From positions 1 to 13,598 of the forward strand of contig JBKPDG010000141.1 in assembly GCA_046727755.1 (NCBI GenBank): 13,598 nucleotides of DNA, given 5' to 3'. The notes under the pieces are model-generated. The model was not told where the DNA came from, did not search any database, and worked only from the letters and a program-made list of their open reading frames with translations. Made by a program: the position numbers and the translations under genes. The stretch is from JALZAA01 sp046727755. Lineage in GTDB: Bacteria; Actinomycetota; Acidimicrobiia; IMCC26256; JACDBD01. Positions 6,612 through 12,444 of this stretch are shown here, piece by piece; positions within the stretch are counted from its first letter, which is position 1, and every line of letters starts with the position of its first letter.

Positions 6612-7175
6612 CTACCGGGTCGCCGACCGCGCCGATCGCCGGCGGAAGGGCGCGTAGACCTGGTACTCGCCGTCGCGGAACCGGACGTCCGCCTCCGGCG
6701 ACAGGCGTCGAAGGAAGGGAAGCGCGCGGCGGTTCTCCCCGAGCACGGTGGCTCGGAACGCCACCAGGCCACGGCGGGCGCCCACGCGTGCCAGCTGATG
6801 TAGCAGCCGCGTCCCGAGGCCGCGGTCCTGCCACGCATCGTCGACGATCACCGCGACCTCGGCGTCGCTCTCGCCGGGCCGGCCGTCGTAGCGCGCCACC
6901 GCGACGATCTCCTGGTCCACGTGCGCGACCAGCGCCTCGTGCAGATCGTGGTCGAGCCCGGCCAGATGAAGCAGTGCGGCGCGTCGCGGTCGCGGCATCG
7001 GTGAGAAGAAGCGGTGGTAGATCGATTCGGGCGAGAGCCGGTCGAACATGCGCAGCAGCGGATACGCGTCGGCGGGCTCGATGGGGCGGACGGTGACGGG
7101 CGCGCCGTCGTCCAGGTGCAAGACGCGGCCGCGCGCGGCGGCACTCTCGGCCTGCGGTTGTTCGACGGCCGCCAT
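6612..7175 (-). CDS. GNAT family N-acetyltransferase
   Basis: Acetyl-CoA-dependent N-acetyltransferase of 187 residues; substrate unknown. Seen: an N-terminal segment beginning LDDGAPVTVRPIEPADAYPLLRMF (in part, about 21-44) followed by RLSPESIYHRFF, which is the style of GNAT domains in the Pat/Pka protein lysine acetyltransferase group, and the acetyl-CoA-binding motif A QDRGLGTRLL (116-125). There is no cyclic-nucleotide domain as in mycobacterial Pat and no fused acyl-CoA synthetase domain. The frame is open 17 codons further upstream, but the ATG at 7175 overlaps the stop of the thioesterase gene as TGATG, so I take that as the start. Translation is probably by re-initiation, since no separate ribosome site is visible. 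Third gene of the tetR-thioesterase-GNAT operon. Protein or small-amine acetylation are both possible. Confidence 0.85.
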   Translation of the reverse strand: MAAVEQPQAESAAARGRVLHLDDGAPVTVRPIEPADAYPLLRMFDRLSPESIYHRFFSPMPRPRRAALLHLAGLDHDLHEALVAHVDQEIVAVARYDGRPGESDAEVAVIVDDAWQDRGLGTRLLHQLARVGARRGLVAFRATVLGENRRALPFLRRLSPEADVRFRDGEYQVYAPFRRRSARSATR

Positions 7176-7702
7176 CACGCCGCGCCGGTGTCGGTGGACC
7201 GCGCGCCGGCGGACGAGATCAGGCACGTGCTGGTGGCGTGCGCGTACAGCACACCGTCACCGTCGACGAGGTGAGCCTCCGCAGTGGCGACGCGTCCACC
7301 CAGGTGCACGAGCTTCCCCTCGCCGCGGACGCGACCGGTGGTGACGCGCACCGGACGCAGGAAGCTCACCTTCAGCTCGAGCGTCGTGTAGCTGACGCCG
7401 GCGCGCAGCCGGCTGTGCACGGCACAACCCATCGCGCTGTCGAGAACGGTCGTGAGGATCCCGCCATGCACGGTGCCGAGCGGGTTGTAGTGGTACTCGG
7501 CGGGTTCGAACGCGAACGTGACGAGGCCTTCACTGATCTGGTCGACCTCCATGCCGAGGAGTTGTGCAACGGGAGGGGCGGGGAGGTCGCCGCCTTCGAT
7601 CGCGCGCAGCACCTCGATGCCGCCGAGGCCGCTGGCGGCCTTCCAGCTTGCGACGGGGTCGTCCCAGGTCACGATGCGGCTGCGGTCTTCGGTGTTCGTC
7701 AT
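7175..7702 (-). CDS. PaaI-type hotdog-fold acyl-CoA thioesterase
   Basis: Single-hotdog thioesterase of 175 residues, expected to hydrolyse acyl- or aryl-CoA esters in the cytoplasm, probably as a tetramer. The signature YNPLGTVHGGILTTVLDSAMG (in part, residues 72-91) has the conserved HGG (79-81) and acidic Asp88 on the central helix, followed by the strands TTLELKVSFLRPV and GGRVATAEAHL usual for the 4HBT/PaaI family. An N-terminal extension of about 40 residues precedes the core. GGGAGG at 7711-7716 lies eight bases before the ATG. The start overlaps the tetR stop by four bases (ATGA), and the stop overlaps the GNAT start by one base, so the gene is tightly coupled on both sides. The substrate cannot be read from sequence. 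Confidence 0.9.
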   Translation of the reverse strand: MTNTEDRSRIVTWDDPVASWKAASGLGGIEVLRAIEGGDLPAPPVAQLLGMEVDQISEGLVTFAFEPAEYHYNPLGTVHGGILTTVLDSAMGCAVHSRLRAGVSYTTLELKVSFLRPVRVTTGRVRGEGKLVHLGGRVATAEAHLVDGDGVLYAHATSTCLISSAGARSTDTGAA

Positions 7703-8337
7703 CGCTTTGCCCTCCCTTTCCGTTGGCCAGGCGTCGTGCGCAGGCTCTCGACGTGCTCGACGAGCGACGCGACTGCGCGGTGCTTGTAGGCGGGGTCGTC
7801 GAAGAGCTTGGTGATCATCAGTGAGCCTTCGAGCGTCGAGGTCACGAGGGTGGCGAGCTCGAACGGATCGACGCCGTCATCGATCTCGCCCCGAGCCTTG
7901 GCGTCCTTCACGATCGAGCCGATCAGGCGGTGCCAGGAGTCCATGGCGGCGCGGGCGCGGGCGGCCAGCGGGGGATTCGTGTCGTCCGCCTCGATGGCGG
8001 TGTTCATGATCGGGCATCCGCCGGCGACCAGCGGGTGTCCGGACCAGTCGCCGAAGATCCCGATGATGGCGACGAGCCGGTCGAGGCCGACCTTGCCCTC
8101 CTGCACGGCGGCGTACCCGTCGACGATGAGCGAGATCGCGTAGTCGAAGGCGTCGACGGCGAGCTCTTCCTTGCTGCCGAAGTGGTTGTAGATCCCGCCC
8201 TTCTCGATCCCCGTGGCCTCGACGAGCTCACTCATCGAGGCGCCGGCGTAGCCCCGTTTGTTGAAGACGGGGGCGGCGCGCTCGAGGATCCGGCGGCGGG
8301 TGGCCTCTCCCTTGCGGAGACGGGTGGTGGTGGCCAT
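7699..8337 (-). CDS. TetR/AcrR family transcriptional regulator (operon leader)
   Basis: One-component repressor of 212 residues. The N-terminal TetR DNA-binding domain (about 10-60) contains the helix-turn-helix ASMSELVEATGIEKGGIYNHF (in part, about 33-53). The ligand domain has GGCPIMNTAIEADD (106-119), a segment of the type found in the AcuR-like branch of TetR proteins. The inducer is unknown; an acyl-CoA or a reactive acyl compound would fit the following hotdog thioesterase (inference). The start is supported by GGAAGGA just upstream of the ATG, at short spacing. It is the first gene of a coupled operon with a thioesterase and an acetyltransferase. An inverted repeat over the predicted transcription start suggests it represses its own operon. 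Confidence 0.92.
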   Translation of the reverse strand: MATTTRLRKGEATRRRILERAAPVFNKRGYAGASMSELVEATGIEKGGIYNHFGSKEELAVDAFDYAISLIVDGYAAVQEGKVGLDRLVAIIGIFGDWSGHPLVAGGCPIMNTAIEADDTNPPLAARARAAMDSWHRLIGSIVKDAKARGEIDDGVDPFELATLVTSTLEGSLMITKLFDDPAYKHRAVASLVEHVESLRTTPGQRKGRAKR

Positions 8338-8352
8338 GGGTCCTTCCAGAAA

Positions 8353-8367
8353 ACCGACCGTTCGGTC
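8353..8367. promoter_or_regulatory. Candidate TetR operator over the tetR transcription start
   Basis: Two nested inverted repeats share this stretch: ACCGA-N4-TCGGT (8353-8366) and GACCG-N2-CGGTC (8356-8367). On the minus strand the site starts two bases beyond the -10 box and covers the predicted start point at about 8363. A repressor bound here would block the tetR promoter directly. It lies about 145 bases from the divergent SRAP gene, so any effect there is uncertain. Confidence 0.6.
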
Positions 8368-8369
8368 TC

Positions 8370-8398
8370 ATTATGAGGCAGCGCAGCTTGGAAGGCAA
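8370..8398 (-). promoter_or_regulatory. Promoter of the tetR-thioesterase-GNAT operon
   Basis: Read on the minus strand, TTGCCT (8393-8398), a 17-base spacer and CATAAT (8370-8375) form one of the best promoter matches in the window. It predicts a leader of about 26 bases carrying the ribosome site. The candidate operator lies just downstream. The remaining part of the 174-base divergent gap (about 8400-8500) is very GC-rich, with a GCCGCC/GGCGGC stem (8425-8430 with 8451-8456). I could not identify a promoter for the SRAP gene there. Confidence 0.6.
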
Positions 8399-8511
8399 CG
8401 TGACCTGGGACACCGTCGCCAAGCGCCGCCGCCGGTACGGTCGCGGCGACGGCGGCTCTGCCGACCGTCGGCGCAAAGCCGGAGCTTGCGACGGCGCTTT
8501 TGGGAGGAATC

Positions 8512-9231
8512 ATGTGCGGTCGGTTCGTGCAGGCGTCGTCGCCGGAGCTGCTCGTGGAGCGGTTCGGCGTGGACGAGCTGGCGGCGCCGGCGCACGACCC
8601 GAGCTATAACGTCGCCCCCCGGGCGAGCGTGTACGCCATCCGAGACAGAGCCGAGCAAGACGGACGGCGTCGCTACCTGTCCGAGCTGCGGTGGGGACTG
8701 ATCCCGTCGTGGGCGAAGGATCCCAAGATCGGCGATCGCATGATCAACGCACGCGCGGAGTCGCTGGTCGACAAGCCTGCGTACGAGCGCGCATTCCGGC
8801 GGCATCGCTGCCTCGTGCCCGCCGAGGGGTTCTACGAGTGGCAGCGGCGGGGGTCTCGCAAGCAGCCCATGTTCGTCCATCGCCGGGACGGTGAGCCGAT
8901 GGCGTTCGCCGGGTTGTGGGCGGCGTGGCGCGACCCGAACGGTGATGATCCGGACGGTGACTGGCTGCGCTCGTGCGTCATCGTCACCACCAACGCCAAC
9001 GACACCATGGCGCCCCTCCACGACCGCATGCCGGTCGTCCTCGAGGAGCGCGACTGGGACCGGTGGCTCGATCCAGACGCGGGCGACGTCGACGCCCTCA
9101 CGCAGCTCCTGGCCCCGGCGGCAGACGATCTTCTCGTCGCCTACCCGGTCGCAACCGCAGTCAACAGCGCCGACAACGACGGGCCGGAGCTCGTGGAACG
9201 CGTCGAGCTGGAACCCTCCCTAGGGCTATAG
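8512..9231 (+). CDS. SRAP domain abasic-site processing protein (YedK/HMCES family)
   Basis: This family forms a covalent thiazolidine link between its N-terminal cysteine and abasic sites in single-stranded DNA, shielding them during replication. The 239-residue protein starts MCGRF, so Cys2 becomes the N-terminal residue after methionine removal. Other family positions are visible: Asn33 in YNVAPR, LRWGLIPSWAKD (59-70), Arg81 in INARAES, Glu105 in PAEGFYEW, and His170 in LHDRMPVVL. The ATG at 8512 must be the start because the chemistry needs Cys2; a TTG twelve bases upstream would bury it. The ribosome site GGGAGGA (8502-8508) is strong but close. The gene diverges from the tetR operon and is followed after nine bases by the MDMPI-like gene. 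I saw no SOS box in its upstream region. Confidence 0.95.
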   Translation: MCGRFVQASSPELLVERFGVDELAAPAHDPSYNVAPRASVYAIRDRAEQDGRRRYLSELRWGLIPSWAKDPKIGDRMINARAESLVDKPAYERAFRRHRCLVPAEGFYEWQRRGSRKQPMFVHRRDGEPMAFAGLWAAWRDPNGDDPDGDWLRSCVIVTTNANDTMAPLHDRMPVVLEERDWDRWLDPDAGDVDALTQLLAPAADDLLVAYPVATAVNSADNDGPELVERVELEPSLGL

Positions 9232-9240
9232 CGTCCAGCC

Positions 9241-9966
9241 GTGGACTACGGCGACTACATCTCGGCGCTGCGATGGAACGCGCGAGCGGCCGCCGACGCG
9301 GCGCGTGACATCCCGATGGACGCGACGGTGCCGTCGTGCCCCGACTGGACAATGCGTGACCTCACCCACCATCTCGGTTCGCACCACCGATGGGTGGCGG
9401 GGAACCTCGATCAGCCTCCCGACGGCACGGCGTTCAAACAGCGCGAGGAGCCCCCTTCCGACGAGGCGATCCCCGACTGGCTGGTAGCGGGCGGCGAGCT
9501 GCTCGCGACCAGGCTCGGTTCGATGGACCCGGCGACACGCTGCTGGACATGGGTTCCCTTCGACGACAGCGTCGGCTTCTGGGCCCGGCGCACGGCTCAC
9601 GAGACCGCCATGCATCGGTGGGATGCACAGAACGCGGGCGTCGCCGCGGACGCGGTCGATGCTGAGCTCGCCGCCGACGGCGTCGACGAATACCTCGGCA
9701 TCCTCGGCGCGTTTCGGGGCCGACGCTTTCCCGAGTCCGGGTCCATCCATCTCCACAGCACCGACACACCGGGGGAGTGGCTGGTACGACTCGACGCCGA
9801 GGGAATCCAGTTCACCCGAGAGCACGCGAAGGGCGACGTCGCCGTGCGCGGCCCCGCGTCCGACGTACTGCTCGTCCTCATGGGGCGCAAGACCATGAAG
9901 GCGGTCGACGTGTTCGGTGAGGCGCCGCTCTTCGAGCGGTTCCGAAAGCACGCGAGCTTCGGTTAG
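9241..9966 (+). CDS. Maleylpyruvate isomerase (MDMPI)/DinB-like, probable mycothiol-dependent enzyme
   Basis: 241-residue member of the actinobacterial MDMPI/DinB-like superfamily, in which a four-helix bundle binds a divalent metal and mycothiol acts as thiol cofactor in the characterised members. Seen: VPSCPDWTMRDLTHHLGSHH (30-49), the family N-terminal signature supplying metal-ligand histidines, and HETAMHRWDAQ with Glu121 and His125 in the E-x3-H arrangement of the metal site, then a C-terminal domain ending with the ASDVLLVLMGR segment usual in this family. The substrate is unknown; isomerase, S-transferase or detoxification roles are all possible. Translation appears to start at GTG 9241, nine bases after the SRAP stop, so the two are probably cotranscribed, although the ribosome site is poor. 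Its stop overlaps the stop of the convergent tetR2. Confidence 0.85.
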   Translation: MDYGDYISALRWNARAAADAARDIPMDATVPSCPDWTMRDLTHHLGSHHRWVAGNLDQPPDGTAFKQREEPPSDEAIPDWLVAGGELLATRLGSMDPATRCWTWVPFDDSVGFWARRTAHETAMHRWDAQNAGVAADAVDAELAADGVDEYLGILGAFRGRRFPESGSIHLHSTDTPGEWLVRLDAEGIQFTREHAKGDVAVRGPASDVLLVLMGRKTMKAVDVFGEAPLFERFRKHASFG

Positions 9967-10568
9967 GGCTCCAAGGCGTTGCGGAGGACGTCGATGACGT
10001 GCTCGCGCCGTTTGGCCAGCATCGCCGGGCCCAATGGGTCGGCGCCGAGTAATGACGTGATCAACGGCGCGTCCGAGAGATAGGAGAGCACCGCGCCGTA
10101 GCCGGTGAGCAGCAGCTGGCGCGCGTCATAACGCCGTAACCGGCCGGCATCCATCTCGCGCTCGAGGAACTCGGTTCCCCGCTCGAACAGCGGCCGCAAC
10201 ATCGTGCCGAGCTCCGCCGACAACATCGGGCCGCCTTCGAGGGCTTCCCAACGAGCGAGTCGCACGAACTCGGGGCGGTCCTCGAAGAACCGGAACGCGG
10301 CGCGGAGCACCCGTTCGACCTGCGGCCAACCCTGCTTCTGAGGTCCGGCGATCGCCTCGTCGACCAGGGCGAACCAGTCGGCGAAGGCGTCGAGCAGGAC
10401 GGCCCGGTACAGCGCCTCCTTGGACGGGAAGTGGTGCAGGAGGCTCGGGCGCCGGATACCGACCTTGTCGGCGATGTCGTTCAGGCTCGTGCCGCCGTAT
10501 CCGTGCTCGGCGAACCGGTCGAGGGCAACCTCGAGGATGAGGGCTTTCGTGCCCTGGCTGCTCTCCAT
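9963..10568 (-). CDS. TetR/AcrR family transcriptional regulator (divergent to desaturase)
   Basis: 201-residue TetR repressor. The DNA-binding domain occupies about residues 7-53, with the helix-turn-helix TSLNDIADKVGIRRPSLLHHF (in part, 27-47). The remainder is an all-helical ligand domain with no family-specific signature I recognise. I take the ATG at 10568 because GGAGA (10577-10581) lies eight bases ahead; an in-frame ATG at 10583 gives five more residues. The frame stays open a further 300 bases upstream, but that sequence is intergenic and runs into the desaturase. The gene is transcribed away from the desaturase, with a perfect palindrome between them, so it probably controls the desaturase and itself. 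The 3' end overlaps the MDMPI gene stop by four bases, tail to tail. Confidence 0.92.
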   Translation of the reverse strand: MESSQGTKALILEVALDRFAEHGYGGTSLNDIADKVGIRRPSLLHHFPSKEALYRAVLLDAFADWFALVDEAIAGPQKQGWPQVERVLRAAFRFFEDRPEFVRLARWEALEGGPMLSAELGTMLRPLFERGTEFLEREMDAGRLRRYDARQLLLTGYGAVLSYLSDAPLITSLLGADPLGPAMLAKRREHVIDVLRNALEP

Positions 10569-10668
10569 CGCGACGGTCTCCATGCCGGGCGCGAGGGTAC
10601 GCCGTGCTCGCCTGGGCGGCGGGGACGGCGACTCGTGACGGACGTCCGACGGAGCCGACACGCGTCGT

Positions 10669-10686
10669 CTACCTACTGGTAGGTAG
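10669..10686. promoter_or_regulatory. Perfect 8-2-8 palindrome, candidate TetR operator
   Basis: CTACCTAC, TG, GTAGGTAG is an exact 18-base inverted repeat in the 166-base gap between the divergent tetR2 and desaturase genes. It stands 48 bases before the desaturase start and 100 before the tetR2 start. A possible -10 hexamer TAGGCT (10684-10689) overlaps its right edge in the desaturase direction, although no good -35 is seen. Length and symmetry are typical of TetR dimer sites. Confidence 0.7.
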
Positions 10687-10734
10687 GCTAGCATGTCGGG
10701 AGAAGGCGGATCTTCAGACCTCGAGGAGCCATCT

Positions 10735-11466
10735 GTGAACGTGCCCATTGCCGTGCTGGCCGGCCTCCTCGTGACCCAGATCTCGATCGTCGCGACGACC
10801 GTGTACCTGCACCGCACGCTTGCGCACCGGGCGCTCACCCTGCGCGGACCGTCGGCGCTCTTCTGCCGCGTGCTCCTGTGGATCACGACCGGCATGCGAC
10901 CGCGCGAATGGGTTGCGGTCCATCGTCGCCATCACGCGACGTCGGACACGCCGGACGATCCCCACAGCCCGCGCGTCCTCGGGTTCTGGCGCGTGCAACT
11001 CGCCAACGCCGGTTTGTATCGGAGAGTGGCGCGCGACGAGCTCACTGTTCGGCGCTACGCGCGGGATGTGCCCCAGGACCGCCTCGACCGCTGGTTCTTC
11101 AATCATGGCACGGTCGGATTGGCCATCGGGATCGGGATCCTGTGCGTGACGTTCGGCTGGGCGACGGGTCTGCTCGCGGCGGCGGTGCACGCCGTGAGCT
11201 ACGTGATGCTCAGCGGCGCCATCAACGCCGTGGGCCACACGCGCGGCCGACGTCCCTATGACAACCCGGCTGGGAACTCCCAGTTGCTTGCGCTCTTCAC
11301 CGCCGGCGAGGGCCTCCACAACAACCACCACGCGGCGCCCACGTCGGCGCGTTTCGCTCTCGGACGCAACGAAATCGACCCCGGCTGGTGGGTCGTGCGC
11401 GCGCTCATACGCTGCAGACAGGCAACCGTGCGCCACGAAGAGGTGAAGCTCAAGCAGGTCGCCTAA
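10735..11466 (+). CDS. Membrane fatty acid (acyl-CoA) desaturase, short form
   Basis: Integral-membrane di-iron desaturase that introduces a double bond into acyl chains, probably acyl-CoA, using oxygen and an external electron donor. All three histidine boxes are present: HRTLAH (26-31), HRRHH (63-67) and HNNHH (195-199). Hydrophobic segments at about 3-23 and 40-55, and a long pair at about 125-165, fit the membrane fold. At 243 residues it is shorter than stearoyl-type enzymes and has no fused cytochrome b5. I prefer GTG 10735 because GAGGAG (10723-10728) stands six bases ahead and the product then begins at the first hydrophobic segment. The alternative ATG 10693 adds 14 polar residues and abuts the palindrome. 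The tetR2 gene diverges upstream, so ligand-controlled repression is likely. The 3' end is convergent with the oxidoreductase gene, 12 bases apart. Confidence 0.92.
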   Translation: MNVPIAVLAGLLVTQISIVATTVYLHRTLAHRALTLRGPSALFCRVLLWITTGMRPREWVAVHRRHHATSDTPDDPHSPRVLGFWRVQLANAGLYRRVARDELTVRRYARDVPQDRLDRWFFNHGTVGLAIGIGILCVTFGWATGLLAAAVHAVSYVMLSGAINAVGHTRGRRPYDNPAGNSQLLALFTAGEGLHNNHHAAPTSARFALGRNEIDPGWWVVRALIRCRQATVRHEEVKLKQVA

Positions 11467-11487
11467 GCGGCTAGGCAGCTAAGCGGC
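11463..11487. repeat. 9-bp direct repeat across two convergent stop codons
   Basis: CTAAGCGGC occurs at 11463-11471 and again at 11479-11487, exactly 16 bases apart. The first copy contains the desaturase stop (TAA, plus strand). The second contains the oxidoreductase stop (TAG on the minus strand). It is probably a small local duplication. No terminator hairpin is evident in the 12-base gap. Confidence 0.4.
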
Positions 11488-12444
11488 ATTGGGCGCAGCC
11501 TCGCGGAGCGCGCGACGGGCGTCGTCGGGACCGGCAAGAAACGCCGGCGCCGGTGTCGTGACGCCGTTGGCGGCGTAGCGTGCCAAGTGCTCGCGGATCT
11601 CGGCCGGCGTGCCGTGGACGACGAGCGAGTCGACGAGCTCGTCGGGAATGACGGCGGTCGCCGCCTCGCGATCGCCGGCCTTCCATGCGTCCCACATGGG
11701 CTGGAGCACTTCGCCCCGGCCGAGCCATGCGTGGAAAGCGGCGTACACCGGGACGTTCAGATAGGCGGCGATGGCGCGCTTCCCGATGAAGCGCACGGCG
11801 TCCTCGTTGTCGGTCGGCAGCACGAAGATGCGGGCGACGATCTCCTTGTCTTCGCCGACGTGGGGCACGACGGTCTTGACGTCGTCGGCGGAGAGCCAGT
11901 TGATGATGGCGCCATCGCCGTCGCGTCCGGCGAGCCGGAGCATGCCGGGGCGAAGCGCGGCCACGAGGATGGGCGGGATCTCGTCGACCCGGATGCCGAG
12001 GCGGAATCCCTTCACCGCGAACGTGTCGTACTCGTGTGTGACCTTCTCGCCCGCGAGTGCGGTACGGAGGAAGCGGATCGTGTCGCGCACGCGCCGGTAC
12101 GGCTCCTCGAACGGGATGCCGTTCCAGTTCTCGACGATGACGTTCGATGACGTGCCGATGCCGAGCGCGAAGCGTCCCGGCGCGGCTTGCACCATGCTGG
12201 CGACGCTCTCGGCGAGCGTCGCCGCGCCGCGTGTGAAGGCGGGCACGATCGCAGTGCCGAGCCGCAGCGACGGCGTCCACGCGGCCGCCAAGGCGAGGGG
12301 AGTGAACGCGTCGGCGCCGCCCGACTCGGCCGACCAGAGGTCCGTATAACCGAGGGCCGCGATCTCCTCGAACCACTCCCGGTGCGCGTGCAGCGGAACG
12401 CCATCGAACGGCACCGTGATCCCGTAGCGCTGCGGAACGGTCAT
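11479..12444 (-). CDS. LLM-class (luciferase-like) F420-dependent oxidoreductase
   Basis: 321-residue TIM-barrel oxidoreductase of the bacterial luciferase-like family. Actinobacterial members of this type usually use coenzyme F420 rather than flavin. Seen: an N-terminal strand followed by YTDLWSAESGGADAF (33-47), LRLGTAIVPAFTRGAATLA (60-78), and the family core RFALGIGTSSNVIVENWNG (91-109) followed by PYRRVRDTIRFLRTAL. It resembles the Rv3520c-type group most closely; substrate unknown. The ATG overlaps the stop of the thioesterase gene by four bases (ATGA 12441-12444), and GGGGGAAGG lies just upstream, so the two are translated as a coupled pair and may act on the same acyl substrate (inference). 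F420 binding cannot be proven from the sequence alone. Confidence 0.9.
   Translation of the reverse strand: MTVPQRYGITVPFDGVPLHAHREWFEEIAALGYTDLWSAESGGADAFTPLALAAAWTPSLRLGTAIVPAFTRGAATLAESVASMVQAAPGRFALGIGTSSNVIVENWNGIPFEEPYRRVRDTIRFLRTALAGEKVTHEYDTFAVKGFRLGIRVDEIPPILVAALRPGMLRLAGRDGDGAIINWLSADDVKTVVPHVGEDKEIVARIFVLPTDNEDAVRFIGKRAIAAYLNVPVYAAFHAWLGRGEVLQPMWDAWKAGDREAATAVIPDELVDSLVVHGTPAEIREHLARYAANGVTTPAPAFLAGPDDARRALREAAPNAA

Noticed and set aside
5218..6834. Long minus-strand frame (538 codons) across the M23 gene and the peroxiredoxin
   Set aside because: Low-complexity Arg/Gly-rich product that spans a convergent gene junction and parallels the peroxiredoxin in another frame; a shadow.
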